NCBI GenBank assembly: GCA_946482345.1
Contig: CAMLRJ010000274.1
Location: forward strand, 1-5,396
DNA from: an uncultured Cellvibrio sp.
GTDB taxonomy: Bacteria > Pseudomonadota > Gammaproteobacteria > Pseudomonadales > Cellvibrionaceae
DNA length: 5,396 nucleotides
Direction: 5' to 3'
Position 1 is the stretch's first letter; each line of letters starts with the position of its first letter. The position numbers and the translations under genes were made by a program. Below the pieces are notes generated by a model that had not been told where the DNA came from, did no database searches, and worked only from the letters and a program-made list of their open reading frames with translations. Positions 1-5,396 of this stretch are shown piece by piece.

Positions 1-114
1 GATTTTTCACGCTGGGCCAAAGCCGCAAAACTGGATGAAGGACAAAGTGTTTATTTTGCACTGCGAAATGGATTTCAAATTCAGTTAAGGCAGTTTTTTA
101 AACCGAATTTGTAA
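1..114 (+). CDS. C-terminal end of an unidentified protein (5' end outside the window)
   Basis: Reading frame 1 is open from the first base to a TAA at 112-114 and gives the last 37 residues of a protein. The tail includes YFALRNGFQIQLRQF, two strands joined by a tight Asn-Gly turn, a shape compatible with the final beta hairpin of a class I methyltransferase fold. In Pseudomonas the gene before metK encodes an ArsR-type regulator fused to a methyltransferase domain, and this could be the same gene. That rests on neighbourhood and general shape only, because no diagnostic motif is visible. The stop codon is four bases before the first palindromic element, the same spacing seen after metK. The frame being coding is fairly safe; the identity is a guess. 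Confidence 0.6.
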   Translation, partial: DFSRWAKAAKLDEGQSVYFALRNGFQIQLRQFFKPNL

Positions 115-118
115 AGCA

Positions 119-228
119 TCACCCCACCCTGACCCTCCCCTTGGCAAGGGAGGGAACAGATTTCACTTTGTAGCAAGCTGGGAGTCAAGTTCCTCCCCCT
201 TGCCAAGGGGGAGGTTAGGAGGGGGTGA
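119..228. repeat. REPIN-like inverted-repeat element, copy 1
   Basis: This 110-bp element begins TCACCCC and ends GGGGTGA. Its outer 35 or so bases on each side are imperfect inverted repeats of each other. Each half carries its own palindrome: 133-154 (CCCTCCCCTTG, centre G, CAAGGGAGGG, one G short of a full match) and 192-214 (CCTCCCCCTTG, centre C, CAAGGGGGAGG, a perfect 11-bp stem). The roughly 37-bp spacer includes GGGAGTCAAG. Two REP-like palindromes facing each other across a short spacer is the architecture called REPIN, normally spread by a RAYT transposase acting in trans. No transposase gene is in the window. Neither hairpin is followed by a T run, so it is not a classical intrinsic terminator, though its transcript would fold strongly. 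It fills most of the gap before metK. Confidence 0.88.
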
Positions 229-257
229 AATTTTTAAGCATTAATTTTTATTTAATG

Positions 258-262
258 AAGGA
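258..262 (+). promoter_or_regulatory. Ribosome binding site that fixes the metK start
   Basis: AAGGA lies seven bases before the ATG at 270. The frame stays open upstream to a GTG at 225 and an ATG at 255. The GTG is the last part of the repeat element and the ATG at 255 lacks a purine-rich site at good spacing. The protein family also begins at the [11 protein letters not shown] segment, which supports 270. Confidence 0.85.
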
Positions 263-269
263 AAAAATC

Positions 270-1424
270 ATGTCCGAATATTCCGTCTTCACCTCTGAAT
301 CCGTTTCAGAAGGTCATCCCGATAAAATGGCAGATCAAATTTCTGATGCTGTTCTGGATGCAATTTTAAAAGACGATCCCAACGCACGTGTTGCCGTTGA
401 AACTTTAGTGAAAACTGGTATGGCGATTGTCGCGGGTGAAGTGCGCACCTCCACTTATGTCGACTTGGAGGATTTAATTCGTCAGGTGATTTTGGATATT
501 GGCTATAACTCCAGCGATGTCGGTTTTGATGGCGCCAGTTGCGCGGTGTTAAATGCTATCGGCAAACAATCTTCTGATATTGCGATGGGTGTTGATGAAA
601 AAGACACTAAAGAATTGGGTGCAGGTGATCAGGGGTTAATGTTTGGTTATGCCACCAATGAAACCTCGGTATTAATGCCAGCACCGATTTTTTATGCGCA
701 TCGTTTAGTTGAAAAACAAGCACAATTGCGCAAAAACGGTTCTCTGCCATGGCTACGCCCTGATGCCAAAAGTCAGGTCACTTTGCGTTATGAAAATGGT
801 CAACCGGTTGCAGTCGATGCAGTAGTGCTATCAACACAACACAGCCCCAATGTTAAACAATCCGAAATTCACGAAGCGGTTCGTGAATTAATTATCAAAA
901 ATGTTTTACCCGCTGAATGGTTGCACAAAGATACCCAATACCATATCAACCCGACTGGCCAATTTATTATTGGTGGGCCTGTAGGTGATTGCGGTTTAAC
1001 CGGCCGCAAAATTATTGTGGATTCTTACGGCGGCATGGCACGTCACGGTGGTGGTGCTTTCTCCGGAAAAGATCCATCAAAAGTCGATAGATCTGCTGCT
1101 TACGCAGGTCGCTATGTTGCTAAAAATATTGTCGCTGCTGGTTTGGCAGATAAATGCGAAATTCAAGTCAGCTACGCGATTGGTGTTGCCGAACCCACAT
1201 CCATTTCGGTGAACACTTTTGGCACAGGAAAATTATCCGATGCCGACATTGTAAAATTAATTCGCGAACATTTTGATTTGCGTCCTGGCGGGTTAATTCA
1301 AATGTTGGATTTAAAAAGACCGATTTATCGCCAGACAGCAGCCTATGGTCACTTCGGTCGCGAGTTGCCGGATTTCACTTGGGAGAAAACGGATAAGGCT
1401 GAGGCTTTGAAAAAGGCGATTTAA
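270..1424 (+). CDS. metK: S-adenosylmethionine synthetase (methionine adenosyltransferase)
   Basis: MetK joins methionine and ATP to form SAM, releasing phosphate and pyrophosphate; it is a cytosolic enzyme, typically a tetramer, using Mg2+ and K+. The product is 384 residues, the same length as E. coli MetK and alignable along its whole length. Visible signatures are [13 protein letters not shown] near the N-terminus (His16 and Asp18 of the ATP site), GAGDQG at 117-122, Lys167 within RPDAKSQV, and the phosphate-binding [12 protein letters not shown] at 260-271 with Lys267 and Lys271. The C-terminus keeps AAYGHFGRE and WEKTDKA. The start at 270 is set by an AAGGA site and by family length; the 15 extra upstream codons arise partly from repeat sequence. 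The gene is bracketed by two oppositely oriented copies of one inverted-repeat element, leaving no obvious promoter in the gap before it. It uses no ATA codons. Identity is secure. Confidence 0.98.
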   Translation: MSEYSVFTSESVSEGHPDKMADQISDAVLDAILKDDPNARVAVETLVKTGMAIVAGEVRTSTYVDLEDLIRQVILDIGYNSSDVGFDGASCAVLNAIGKQSSDIAMGVDEKDTKELGAGDQGLMFGYATNETSVLMPAPIFYAHRLVEKQAQLRKNGSLPWLRPDAKSQVTLRYENGQPVAVDAVVLSTQHSPNVKQSEIHEAVRELIIKNVLPAEWLHKDTQYHINPTGQFIIGGPVGDCGLTGRKIIVDSYGGMARHGGGAFSGKDPSKVDRSAAYAGRYVAKNIVAAGLADKCEIQVSYAIGVAEPTSISVNTFGTGKLSDADIVKLIREHFDLRPGGLIQMLDLKRPIYRQTAAYGHFGRELPDFTWEKTDKAEALKKAI

Positions 1425-1428
1425 ATCA

Positions 1429-1544
1429 TCACCCCCTCCTAACCTCCCCCTTGGCAAGGGGGAGGGACTTGACTCCCTGTATTTTTATTTACGCAGTGAG
1501 ATCGGTTCCCTCCCCTTGCCAAGGGGAGGGTTAGGGTGGGGTGA
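1429..1544. repeat. REPIN-like inverted-repeat element, copy 2, inverted relative to copy 1
   Basis: This 116-bp element again runs TCACCCC to GGGGTGA. Read on the opposite strand, copy 1 matches it almost throughout: the first 49 bases differ at one position, and the last 55-60 bases differ at a handful of positions. Only about 15-20 bases in the centre, here the AT-rich stretch around 1480-1490, are unrelated. Its two palindromes are perfect 11-bp stems at 1443-1465 (centre G) and 1508-1530 (centre C). It starts four bases after the metK stop and covers most of the metK-ahcY gap. There is no T run after either hairpin. A TTGACT at 1469-1474 resembles a -35 box, but no -10 lies at a workable distance, and the motif is part of the repeat in both copies. 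Confidence 0.9.
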
Positions 1545-1567
1545 AAATATCAAAATGAATTTTTCAC

Positions 1568-1571
1568 AGGA
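1568..1571 (+). promoter_or_regulatory. Ribosome binding site that fixes the ahcY start
   Basis: AGGA lies seven bases before the ATG at 1579. The frame is open further upstream to a TTG at 1516, which falls inside the repeat element, and an ATG at 1555. Neither has a comparable site, and the family aligns from just after 1579. Confidence 0.85.
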
Positions 1572-1578
1572 ACACATC

Positions 1579-2949
1579 ATGAGCACACCAGATTACAAAG
1601 TTGCCGACATCACCCTCGCGAATTGGGGCCGCAAAGAAATTGAAATCGCAGAAAGCGAAATGCCAGCGCTAATGGCGTTGCGTCGTAAATATAAAAAAAC
1701 CAAACCACTTGCCGATGCAAAAATTATCGGCTGCATTCACATGACGATTCAAACAGCGGTGCTGATTGAAACATTAGTTGAATTAGGTGCGGAAGTACGC
1801 TGGTCGTCTTGCAATATTTTTTCAACACAAGATCACGCTGCAGCTGCAATTGCCGAGCGCGGAATTCCGGTATTCGCATGGAAAGGTGAAACTGAAGAAG
1901 AATTCTGGTGGTGTATTGAACAAACTATTTTGAAAGATGGCAAGCCATGGGATGCCAATATGATTCTGGATGATGGTGGTGATGTCACGTTAATCATTCA
2001 CGAAAAATATCCACAAATGTTGGAAAAAATTCACGGTATTTCTGAAGAAACCACTACTGGCGTACATCGTTTAATTGAGATGCTGAAAAAAGGCACATTA
2101 AAAGTGCCTGCAATTAATGTGAATGACGCCGTCACCAAAAGTAAAAACGATAACAAATACGGTTGTCGTCACAGCTTGAGTGATGCGATCAAGCGCGGCA
2201 CAGATCATTTATTAATGGGCAAAAAGGCTCTGGTGATTGGTTACGGTGATGTGGGTAAAGGTTCTGCTGCATCATTACGCCAAGAAGGTATGATTGTAAA
2301 AATTACGGAAATAGATCCTATCTGTGCCATGCAAGCTTGTATGGATGGGTTTGAAGTCGTGTCGGCTTACAATGATGGCATTAATACCGGAAAATTTGAC
2401 GATATAAATCACGCCGTTTTACGCACAACCGATTTGGTTGTGACCACAACCGGTAATGTGAATGTGTGTGATTCAGCTATGTTGCGCGCATTAAAGCCAG
2501 GTGCAGTTGTATGTAACATCGGTCACTTTGATAGCGAAATTGATACGGCCTTTATGCGTAAAAATTGGGCTTGGGAAGAAGTGAAACCACAAGTGCATAA
2601 AGTGTATCGTGATATGGAAAAAAATGATTACTTGCTGTTATTGTCTGAAGGTCGTTTGGTGAACTTAGGTAATGCAACTGGTCACCCATCACGCATTATG
2701 GATGGCTCTTTTGCCAATCAAGTGCTCGCACAAATTTATTTGTACGAACGCAAATTTGCTGATCTACCTGCAGAACAAAAACCTGAACATATTTATGTTC
2801 GCGTATTGCCGAAAAAATTGGATGAAGAAGTCGCAAAAGATATGGTTGAAGGTTTCGGTGGCGTGATTACCAAATTAACGCAACAACAGGCGGAATATAT
2901 TGGGGTTGAGGTTGAGGGGCCGTATAAGCAGGATTCGTATAAGTATTAA
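1579..2949 (+). CDS. ahcY: Adenosylhomocysteinase (S-adenosyl-L-homocysteine hydrolase)
   Basis: AhcY reversibly splits S-adenosylhomocysteine, the inhibitory product of SAM-dependent methylation, into homocysteine and adenosine, using tightly bound NAD+ in the cytosol. The 456-residue product shows the substrate-site His54 (HMTIQT), Asp131 (LDDGGD), Glu157 (SEETTTG), Lys187, Asp191 and Asn192 (VTKSKNDN), the NAD+ loop GYGDVGKG at 221-228, NIGHFD with His316, and GHPSR with His369. The C-terminal tail has Lys450 and Tyr454, the pair that reaches into the neighbouring subunit's NAD+ site in this family. It is 24 residues longer than the human enzyme; about 14 of these fall between the NAD+ loop and NIGHFD, as in Pseudomonas-type AhcY. 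It lacks part of an insertion that Pseudomonas carries before the YLLLLSEGR segment. It sits between metK and metF, completing SAM recycling. No SAH riboswitch is seen upstream. Confidence 0.98.
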   Translation: MSTPDYKVADITLANWGRKEIEIAESEMPALMALRRKYKKTKPLADAKIIGCIHMTIQTAVLIETLVELGAEVRWSSCNIFSTQDHAAAAIAERGIPVFAWKGETEEEFWWCIEQTILKDGKPWDANMILDDGGDVTLIIHEKYPQMLEKIHGISEETTTGVHRLIEMLKKGTLKVPAINVNDAVTKSKNDNKYGCRHSLSDAIKRGTDHLLMGKKALVIGYGDVGKGSAASLRQEGMIVKITEIDPICAMQACMDGFEVVSAYNDGINTGKFDDINHAVLRTTDLVVTTTGNVNVCDSAMLRALKPGAVVCNIGHFDSEIDTAFMRKNWAWEEVKPQVHKVYRDMEKNDYLLLLSEGRLVNLGNATGHPSRIMDGSFANQVLAQIYLYERKFADLPAEQKPEHIYVRVLPKKLDEEVAKDMVEGFGGVITKLTQQQAEYIGVEVEGPYKQDSYKY

Positions 2950-2953
2950 TTTG

Positions 2954-2984
2954 TTCCCTCCCCCTGCCAAGGGGAGGCAGTTAG
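2954..2984. repeat. Degenerate half-copy of the metK-flanking element
   Basis: From the GTTCCCTCCCC start, four bases after the ahcY stop, this stretch matches the right half of copy 2 (spacer edge, palindrome, then a GTTAG-like tail). It has small changes: CTGCCAA replaces TTGCCAA in the palindrome centre, and CA is inserted after GGGGAGG. The stem is CCTCCCC at 2957-2963 paired with GGGGAGG at 2971-2977. The other half and the GGGGTGA end are missing. It appears to be a decayed or truncated element, with a different repeat beginning immediately after it. Confidence 0.7.
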
Positions 2985-2986
2985 CT

Positions 2987-3082
2987 CCTCCCTTTGAAAA
3001 AGGGAGGCGGGGGAGGGATTTAAGATGGCCAGTTTTACGAAGATTTTAAATCCCCCCTAACCCCCCTTTTTCAAAGTGGGGA
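2987..3082. repeat. Second inverted-repeat family between ahcY and metF
   Basis: Two arms face each other across about 22 unrelated bases (3024-3045). The left arm, ending GGGGGAGGGATTTAA, and the right arm, starting TTAAATCCCCCC, are inverted copies with several mismatches. Each contains a hairpin built on TTTGAAAAAGGG or its complement. The left hairpin at 2987-3007 has a perfect 9-bp stem (CCTCCCTTT with AAAGGGAGG) and a three-base loop. The right one, at about 3063-3081, is imperfect. The two-palindromes-facing layout is again REPIN-like, but the sequence family differs from the metK-flanking elements. No T run follows, so termination would have to depend on structure alone. About 30 bases remain between it and metF. 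Confidence 0.8.
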
Positions 3083-3102
3083 ACTTAGATAAAACCAAAT
3101 TC

Positions 3103-3106
3103 AGGA
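3103..3106 (+). promoter_or_regulatory. metF ribosome binding site
   Basis: AGGA lies seven bases before the ATG at 3114, with the same AGGA-N4-ATC-ATG layout as metK and ahcY. It is the first usable start in the frame. Confidence 0.8.
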
Positions 3107-3113
3107 TTTCATC

Positions 3114-3962
3114 ATGCAAGACTCACAACCGCGTTTAAGTTTTGAATTTTTTCCACCTAAAACAGCAGAAGGTCGGGAAAAATTATTTCAGGTTCGCGAT
3201 AAATTATCGGAATTTGAACCTGACTTTTTTTCTGTTACCTATGGCGCAGGTGGTTCAACACGTGACAACACCAAAGGCATAGTCACCCAATTTAAAAAAG
3301 AGGGCGTGAGTGTCGCTCCTCATTTATCTTTTGGCGGTGATGATGAAGAAACAATTAAGGCATTAATCGAAGAATATCTGGATGCTGGTGTTGATCGTAT
3401 TGTTGCATTGCGCGGTGATATGCCTTCAGGTGTGGGCGGCGCTTATCAATTGGTTTATGCCAATGAATTGGTTGCTTTTATTCGTAAACATTTTGGTGAT
3501 CAGTTTCACCTGGAAGTAGCGGCCTATCCGGAAATTCATCCGCAAGCTAAAAGTTACAGCGATGATTTGCGTTACTTAAAAGGCAAGTTTGATGCAGGCG
3601 CCAATAGCGCTATCACTCAATATTTTTTCAATCCGGATTCGTATTTTTATTTTATCGAACAATGCCACAAAATCGGCATCACTCAACCGATTTACCCCGG
3701 CATTATGCCCATCATCAATTACAAAAATTTAACCCGTTTTTCTGACAGCTGCGGCGCGGAAATTCCACGTTGGTTGCGTAAGGCGCTGGAAAACTTCGGT
3801 GATGACGAAGCGAGTTTGAAAAGTTTCGGCGTTGATCTGGTAACCGAGTTGTGTGATGTGCTGTTGGAAAACGAAGCCCCAGGTTTGCATTTCTATACCA
3901 TGAATCAAACCGAACCCACTGCGCAGATTGTGAGAAATTTGGGAATGATTACAGCGGAGTGA
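3114..3962 (+). CDS. metF: 5,10-methylenetetrahydrofolate reductase
   Basis: MetF reduces 5,10-methylenetetrahydrofolate to 5-methyltetrahydrofolate with NADH and FAD, supplying the methyl group that turns homocysteine back into methionine. The 282-residue product covers the single-domain bacterial TIM-barrel enzyme; E. coli MetF is 296 residues, and the difference is mainly a shorter N-terminus here. Visible motifs are SFEFFPPKT with catalytic Glu11, SVTYGAGGSTRD at 40-51, ALRGDMP with Asp102 (folate-contacting Asp in the family), AAYPEIHP at 136-143, DAGANSAITQYFF at 160-172 with Gln169, and PGIMP at 195-199. The C-terminus keeps LHFYTMN. It follows ahcY, a pairing also found in Pseudomonas, and its last codons hold the ribosome binding site of the next gene. 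Transcription probably comes from upstream, since no promoter is evident in the 30 bases between the repeat and the start. Confidence 0.97.
   Translation: MQDSQPRLSFEFFPPKTAEGREKLFQVRDKLSEFEPDFFSVTYGAGGSTRDNTKGIVTQFKKEGVSVAPHLSFGGDDEETIKALIEEYLDAGVDRIVALRGDMPSGVGGAYQLVYANELVAFIRKHFGDQFHLEVAAYPEIHPQAKSYSDDLRYLKGKFDAGANSAITQYFFNPDSYFYFIEQCHKIGITQPIYPGIMPIINYKNLTRFSDSCGAEIPRWLRKALENFGDDEASLKSFGVDLVTELCDVLLENEAPGLHFYTMNQTEPTAQIVRNLGMITAE
3956..3959 (+). promoter_or_regulatory. Methyltransferase ribosome binding site inside the end of metF
   Basis: GGAG lies eight bases before the ATG at 3968 and ends one base before the metF stop codon's final two bases, within the last codons of metF. This arrangement suggests the two genes are translated in a coupled way from one transcript. 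Confidence 0.7.
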
Positions 3963-3967
3963 TCTGA

Positions 3968-4582
3968 ATGTCGAATCAAGAACATTGGGAAAAAGTTTAT
4001 CAAACCAAATCTTCTGATTCTGTAAGCTGGTTTCAGCCCCGCGCAGATAAATCTTTAGCCCTGATTAATTCTTGCAATATATCACCCCATGATTCAATTA
4101 TTGATGTAGGTGCGGGCGCATCGATATTGGTCGATGATATATTACAGTCAGGATATTCAAATATTTCATTGCTGGATATTTCAAAAACTGCTTTGGATTT
4201 AACTAAAAACCGATTGGGATCAAAATCCGGATTAATCAACTGGCTAATAGCTGACATAACACAAACGTTATTACCAAAAAATGAGTATCAACTCTGGCAT
4301 GACCGAGCTGTATTTCACTTCCTGACTGACAAATCTGCACGCGACGCTTATAAGAAAAATCTTTTACATTCCTTAAAAGCAAAAGGTTTTTTGGTTATCG
4401 CTACTTTTGCTGATGATGGCCCCGAAAAGTGCAGCAACTTGAATATTGTTCGTTATTCCAGCGAATCACTCTTTGCAGAATTCAGCTTGGATTTTGATTT
4501 ACTCACGACGGAAAAAGAAACGCATCAAACTCCCTTTAATACAACACAAAGTTTTGTCTATGCAGTGATGCAACGAAAATAA
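3968..4582 (+). CDS. Class I SAM-dependent methyltransferase, substrate unknown
   Basis: This 204-residue protein has a Rossmann-type methyltransferase fold. IIDVGAGAS at 44-52 is the SAM-binding motif I, LLDIS at 68-72 supplies the acidic residue (Asp70) expected to hold the ribose hydroxyls, and ADI at 95-97 fits the adenine-contacting region. WHDRAVFHFL at 110-119 is a distinctive motif IV region, and the N-terminal HWEKVYQTK plus VSWFQP segment is shared with a common bacterial family that resembles eukaryotic small lysine methyltransferases of the CSKMT/EEF1AKMT4 type. That resemblance is from memory of motifs and does not establish the substrate. No signal peptide or membrane segment is visible. 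It starts five bases after metF and is likely in the same operon, next to the genes that make SAM and clear its product. Five of its 13 isoleucines use ATA, unlike metK (none), hinting at a different codon history. Its stop abuts the rpiA stop. Confidence 0.9.
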   Translation: MSNQEHWEKVYQTKSSDSVSWFQPRADKSLALINSCNISPHDSIIDVGAGASILVDDILQSGYSNISLLDISKTALDLTKNRLGSKSGLINWLIADITQTLLPKNEYQLWHDRAVFHFLTDKSARDAYKKNLLHSLKAKGFLVIATFADDGPEKCSNLNIVRYSSESLFAEFSLDFDLLTTEKETHQTPFNTTQSFVYAVMQRK

Positions 4583-5260
4583 TTAATTCTTCGGAAAAAT
4601 TGTTTTCACGCCTTCTTTAGTCCCCAACAACAAAACATCCGCGCCTTTTGCGGCGAATAATCCGTTGGTGACTACACCGGTGATTAGATTGAGTGTATTT
4701 TCGAGTGCAATTGCGTCAGTGATTTTTAAATTATAAACATCGAGAATCACATTTCCGTTATCAGTCACAACACCTTCTCGATAAACCGGTGCACCACCGA
4801 GTTTGACAATTTCGCGGGCGACATAAGAACGTGCCATGGGAATAACTTCGACAGGTAATGGGAATTTACCCAAGACATTTACCCATTTGCTTTCATCGGC
4901 AATACAAACAAATTCTTTGGAAACGGCGCGGACAATTTTTTCGCGAGTGAGTGCAGCGCCGCCACCTTTGATCAAATGCAGCTGTGCATTGCTTTCATCC
5001 GCGCCATCAACGTAAACAACCAATTCGCTCACTGAGTTGCAGTCGAGCACATCTATCCCTAATTTTTTTAACCGCAATGCTGATGCTTCCGAGCTGGCAA
5101 CTGCAGCTGAAAATTGATTTTTGATTTCACCGAGATAATCAATAAAAAAGTTGGCAGTTGAACCTGTGCCTACACCGATAATCGAATCAGAAAATAATTT
5201 GGGTTTGATGTAATCAATAGCGGCGCGGGCAACGGCTTGTTTTAATTGGTCTTGAGTCAT
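4583..5260 (-). CDS. rpiA: Ribose-5-phosphate isomerase A
   Basis: RpiA interconverts ribose 5-phosphate and ribulose 5-phosphate in the non-oxidative pentose phosphate pathway, in the cytosol. The product is 225 residues (E. coli 219) and aligns end to end. It shows GVGTGSTA at 29-36 for phosphate binding, YVDGADE at 83-89 with Asp85 and Asp88, [12 protein letters not shown] at 97-108 with Lys98 and the catalytic Glu107, and [14 protein letters not shown] at 131-144. A small insertion (KLFSDS) after residue 20 explains most of the extra length. I chose the ATG at 5260 because [10 protein letters not shown] matches the family's N-terminus; an in-frame TTG six codons upstream is an alternative without family support. 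A weak GAG site lies seven bases before the ATG. The gene runs against the met genes, and its stop codon touches the methyltransferase stop. In Pseudomonas ilvA is divergent from rpiA, so ilvA may lie beyond the right edge. Confidence 0.97.
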   Translation of the reverse strand: MTQDQLKQAVARAAIDYIKPKLFSDSIIGVGTGSTANFFIDYLGEIKNQFSAAVASSEASALRLKKLGIDVLDCNSVSELVVYVDGADESNAQLHLIKGGGAALTREKIVRAVSKEFVCIADESKWVNVLGKFPLPVEVIPMARSYVAREIVKLGGAPVYREGVVTDNGNVILDVYNLKITDAIALENTLNLITGVVTNGLFAAKGADVLLLGTKEGVKTIFPKN

Positions 5261-5311
5261 GGTTTTTCTCGGAATCAATAAAAATTCTAGCTGGATGTTA
5301 TGTACAACCCA

Positions 5312-5337
5312 GGGCAGGCATGGGAGCCTGCCCCTAC
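5312..5337 (-). repeat. Single REP hairpin with GTAG head, upstream of rpiA
   Basis: Read on the - strand this is GTAG followed directly by GGGCAGGC, a six-base loop TCCCAT, and GCCTGCCC, giving a perfect 8-bp stem (5312-5333). A GTAG tetranucleotide next to a GC-rich palindrome is the form described for REP sequences mobilised by RAYT transposases. It is unrelated in sequence to the repeats between the met genes. It sits about 50 bases before the rpiA ATG and, if transcription begins near the TATAAT at 5347-5352, would be in the 5' leader. Confidence 0.75.
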
Positions 5338-5346
5338 AAAAAGCGC

Positions 5347-5352
5347 ATTATA
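5347..5352 (-). promoter_or_regulatory. Possible -10 element for rpiA
   Basis: The - strand reads TATAAT, a perfect sigma-70 -10 hexamer, placing a start site near 5340, about 80 bases before the rpiA ATG. No good -35 sits at 16-18 bases; the closest match, TTGTCG, is 22 bases away. The call rests on the hexamer and its position only. Confidence 0.35.
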
Positions 5353-5396
5353 CAGATCCAAAGATGCCAGCCACCGACAAATTGTTTACACTTGGC

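Noticed and set aside
192..214. Intrinsic terminator before metK
   Set aside because: The 11-bp stem is strong, but the bases after it are purine-rich (TTAGGAGGGGG) with no T run. The same holds for the hairpins at 1443-1465, 1508-1530 and 2987-3007.
1015..1212. 65-codon + strand frame inside metK
   Set aside because: It is an alternative frame across the conserved GGGAFSGKD region of metK and has no independent support. The 64-codon frame at 2672-2866 inside ahcY is rejected for the same reason.
1469..1497. Promoter for ahcY starting from TTGACT
   Set aside because: The AT-rich hexamers downstream are about 11 bases or fewer away, and the 16-18 base position reads CG-rich. TTGACTCCC is also a conserved part of the repeat in both copies.
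119..1544. CRISPR-like array of repeats
   Set aside because: The copies are internally palindromic, oppositely oriented and separated by a whole gene; there are no regularly spaced direct repeats with unique spacers.
4033..4257. 74-codon open frame on the - strand within the methyltransferase gene
   Set aside because: It lies wholly opposite a gene with clear methyltransferase motifs and shows no recognisable domain of its own.
4586..4612. Bidirectional terminator at the methyltransferase-rpiA junction
   Set aside because: The UUCG-loop hairpin has only about three continuous base pairs, and the following T run is short and interrupted.
5382..5396. -35 box (TTTACA) for a divergent gene beyond the right edge
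   Set aside because: The window ends before any -10 could be seen, so the match cannot be judged.

Overview
The window holds an S-adenosylmethionine (SAM) and one-carbon cluster from a Gram-negative bacterium, most likely a gammaproteobacterium. The proteins are close to Pseudomonas, Cellvibrio and enteric versions: MetK and RpiA resemble the E. coli proteins almost residue for residue, and AhcY has the longer Pseudomonas-type form. The moderately AT-rich coding sequence (mostly A or T at third positions) fits Cellvibrionaceae or relatives better than Pseudomonas itself. That placement is inference; the window has no rRNA or other phylogenetic marker.

Layout, left to right on the + strand: the last 37 codons of an unidentified gene (1-114); a 110-bp REPIN-like inverted-repeat element (119-228); metK, SAM synthetase (270-1424); a second copy of the same element in opposite orientation (1429-1544); ahcY, S-adenosylhomocysteine hydrolase (1579-2949); a degenerate half-copy of that element followed by a second family of inverted repeat (2954-3082); metF, methylenetetrahydrofolate reductase (3114-3962); and a small class I SAM-dependent methyltransferase of unknown substrate (3968-4582), five bases after metF. 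On the - strand, rpiA (4583-5260) converges on the methyltransferase with no base between the two stop codons. Upstream of rpiA lie a REP hairpin with a GTAG head (5312-5337) and a TATAAT hexamer (5347-5352).

The genes work as a cycle. MetK makes SAM from methionine and ATP. Methyltransferases, possibly including the one encoded here, use SAM and release S-adenosylhomocysteine. AhcY hydrolyses that to homocysteine and adenosine. MetF makes the 5-methyl-tetrahydrofolate needed to remethylate homocysteine to methionine; the methionine synthase is not in the window. RpiA (ribose-5-phosphate isomerase) is a separate housekeeping gene, linked only indirectly through ribose for ATP and nucleotides.

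The genes are ordinary. The unusual part is what lies between them: each gap in the metK-ahcY-metF run is filled with GC-rich palindromic repeats placed about four bases after the stop codon. metK is bracketed by two nearly full-length, oppositely oriented copies. The three met genes share one start layout, AGGA-N4-ATC-ATG. I see no SAM or SAH riboswitch and no MetJ box. I found no clear evidence of an undescribed system; the best leads are the repeat arrangement and the uncharacterised methyltransferase.
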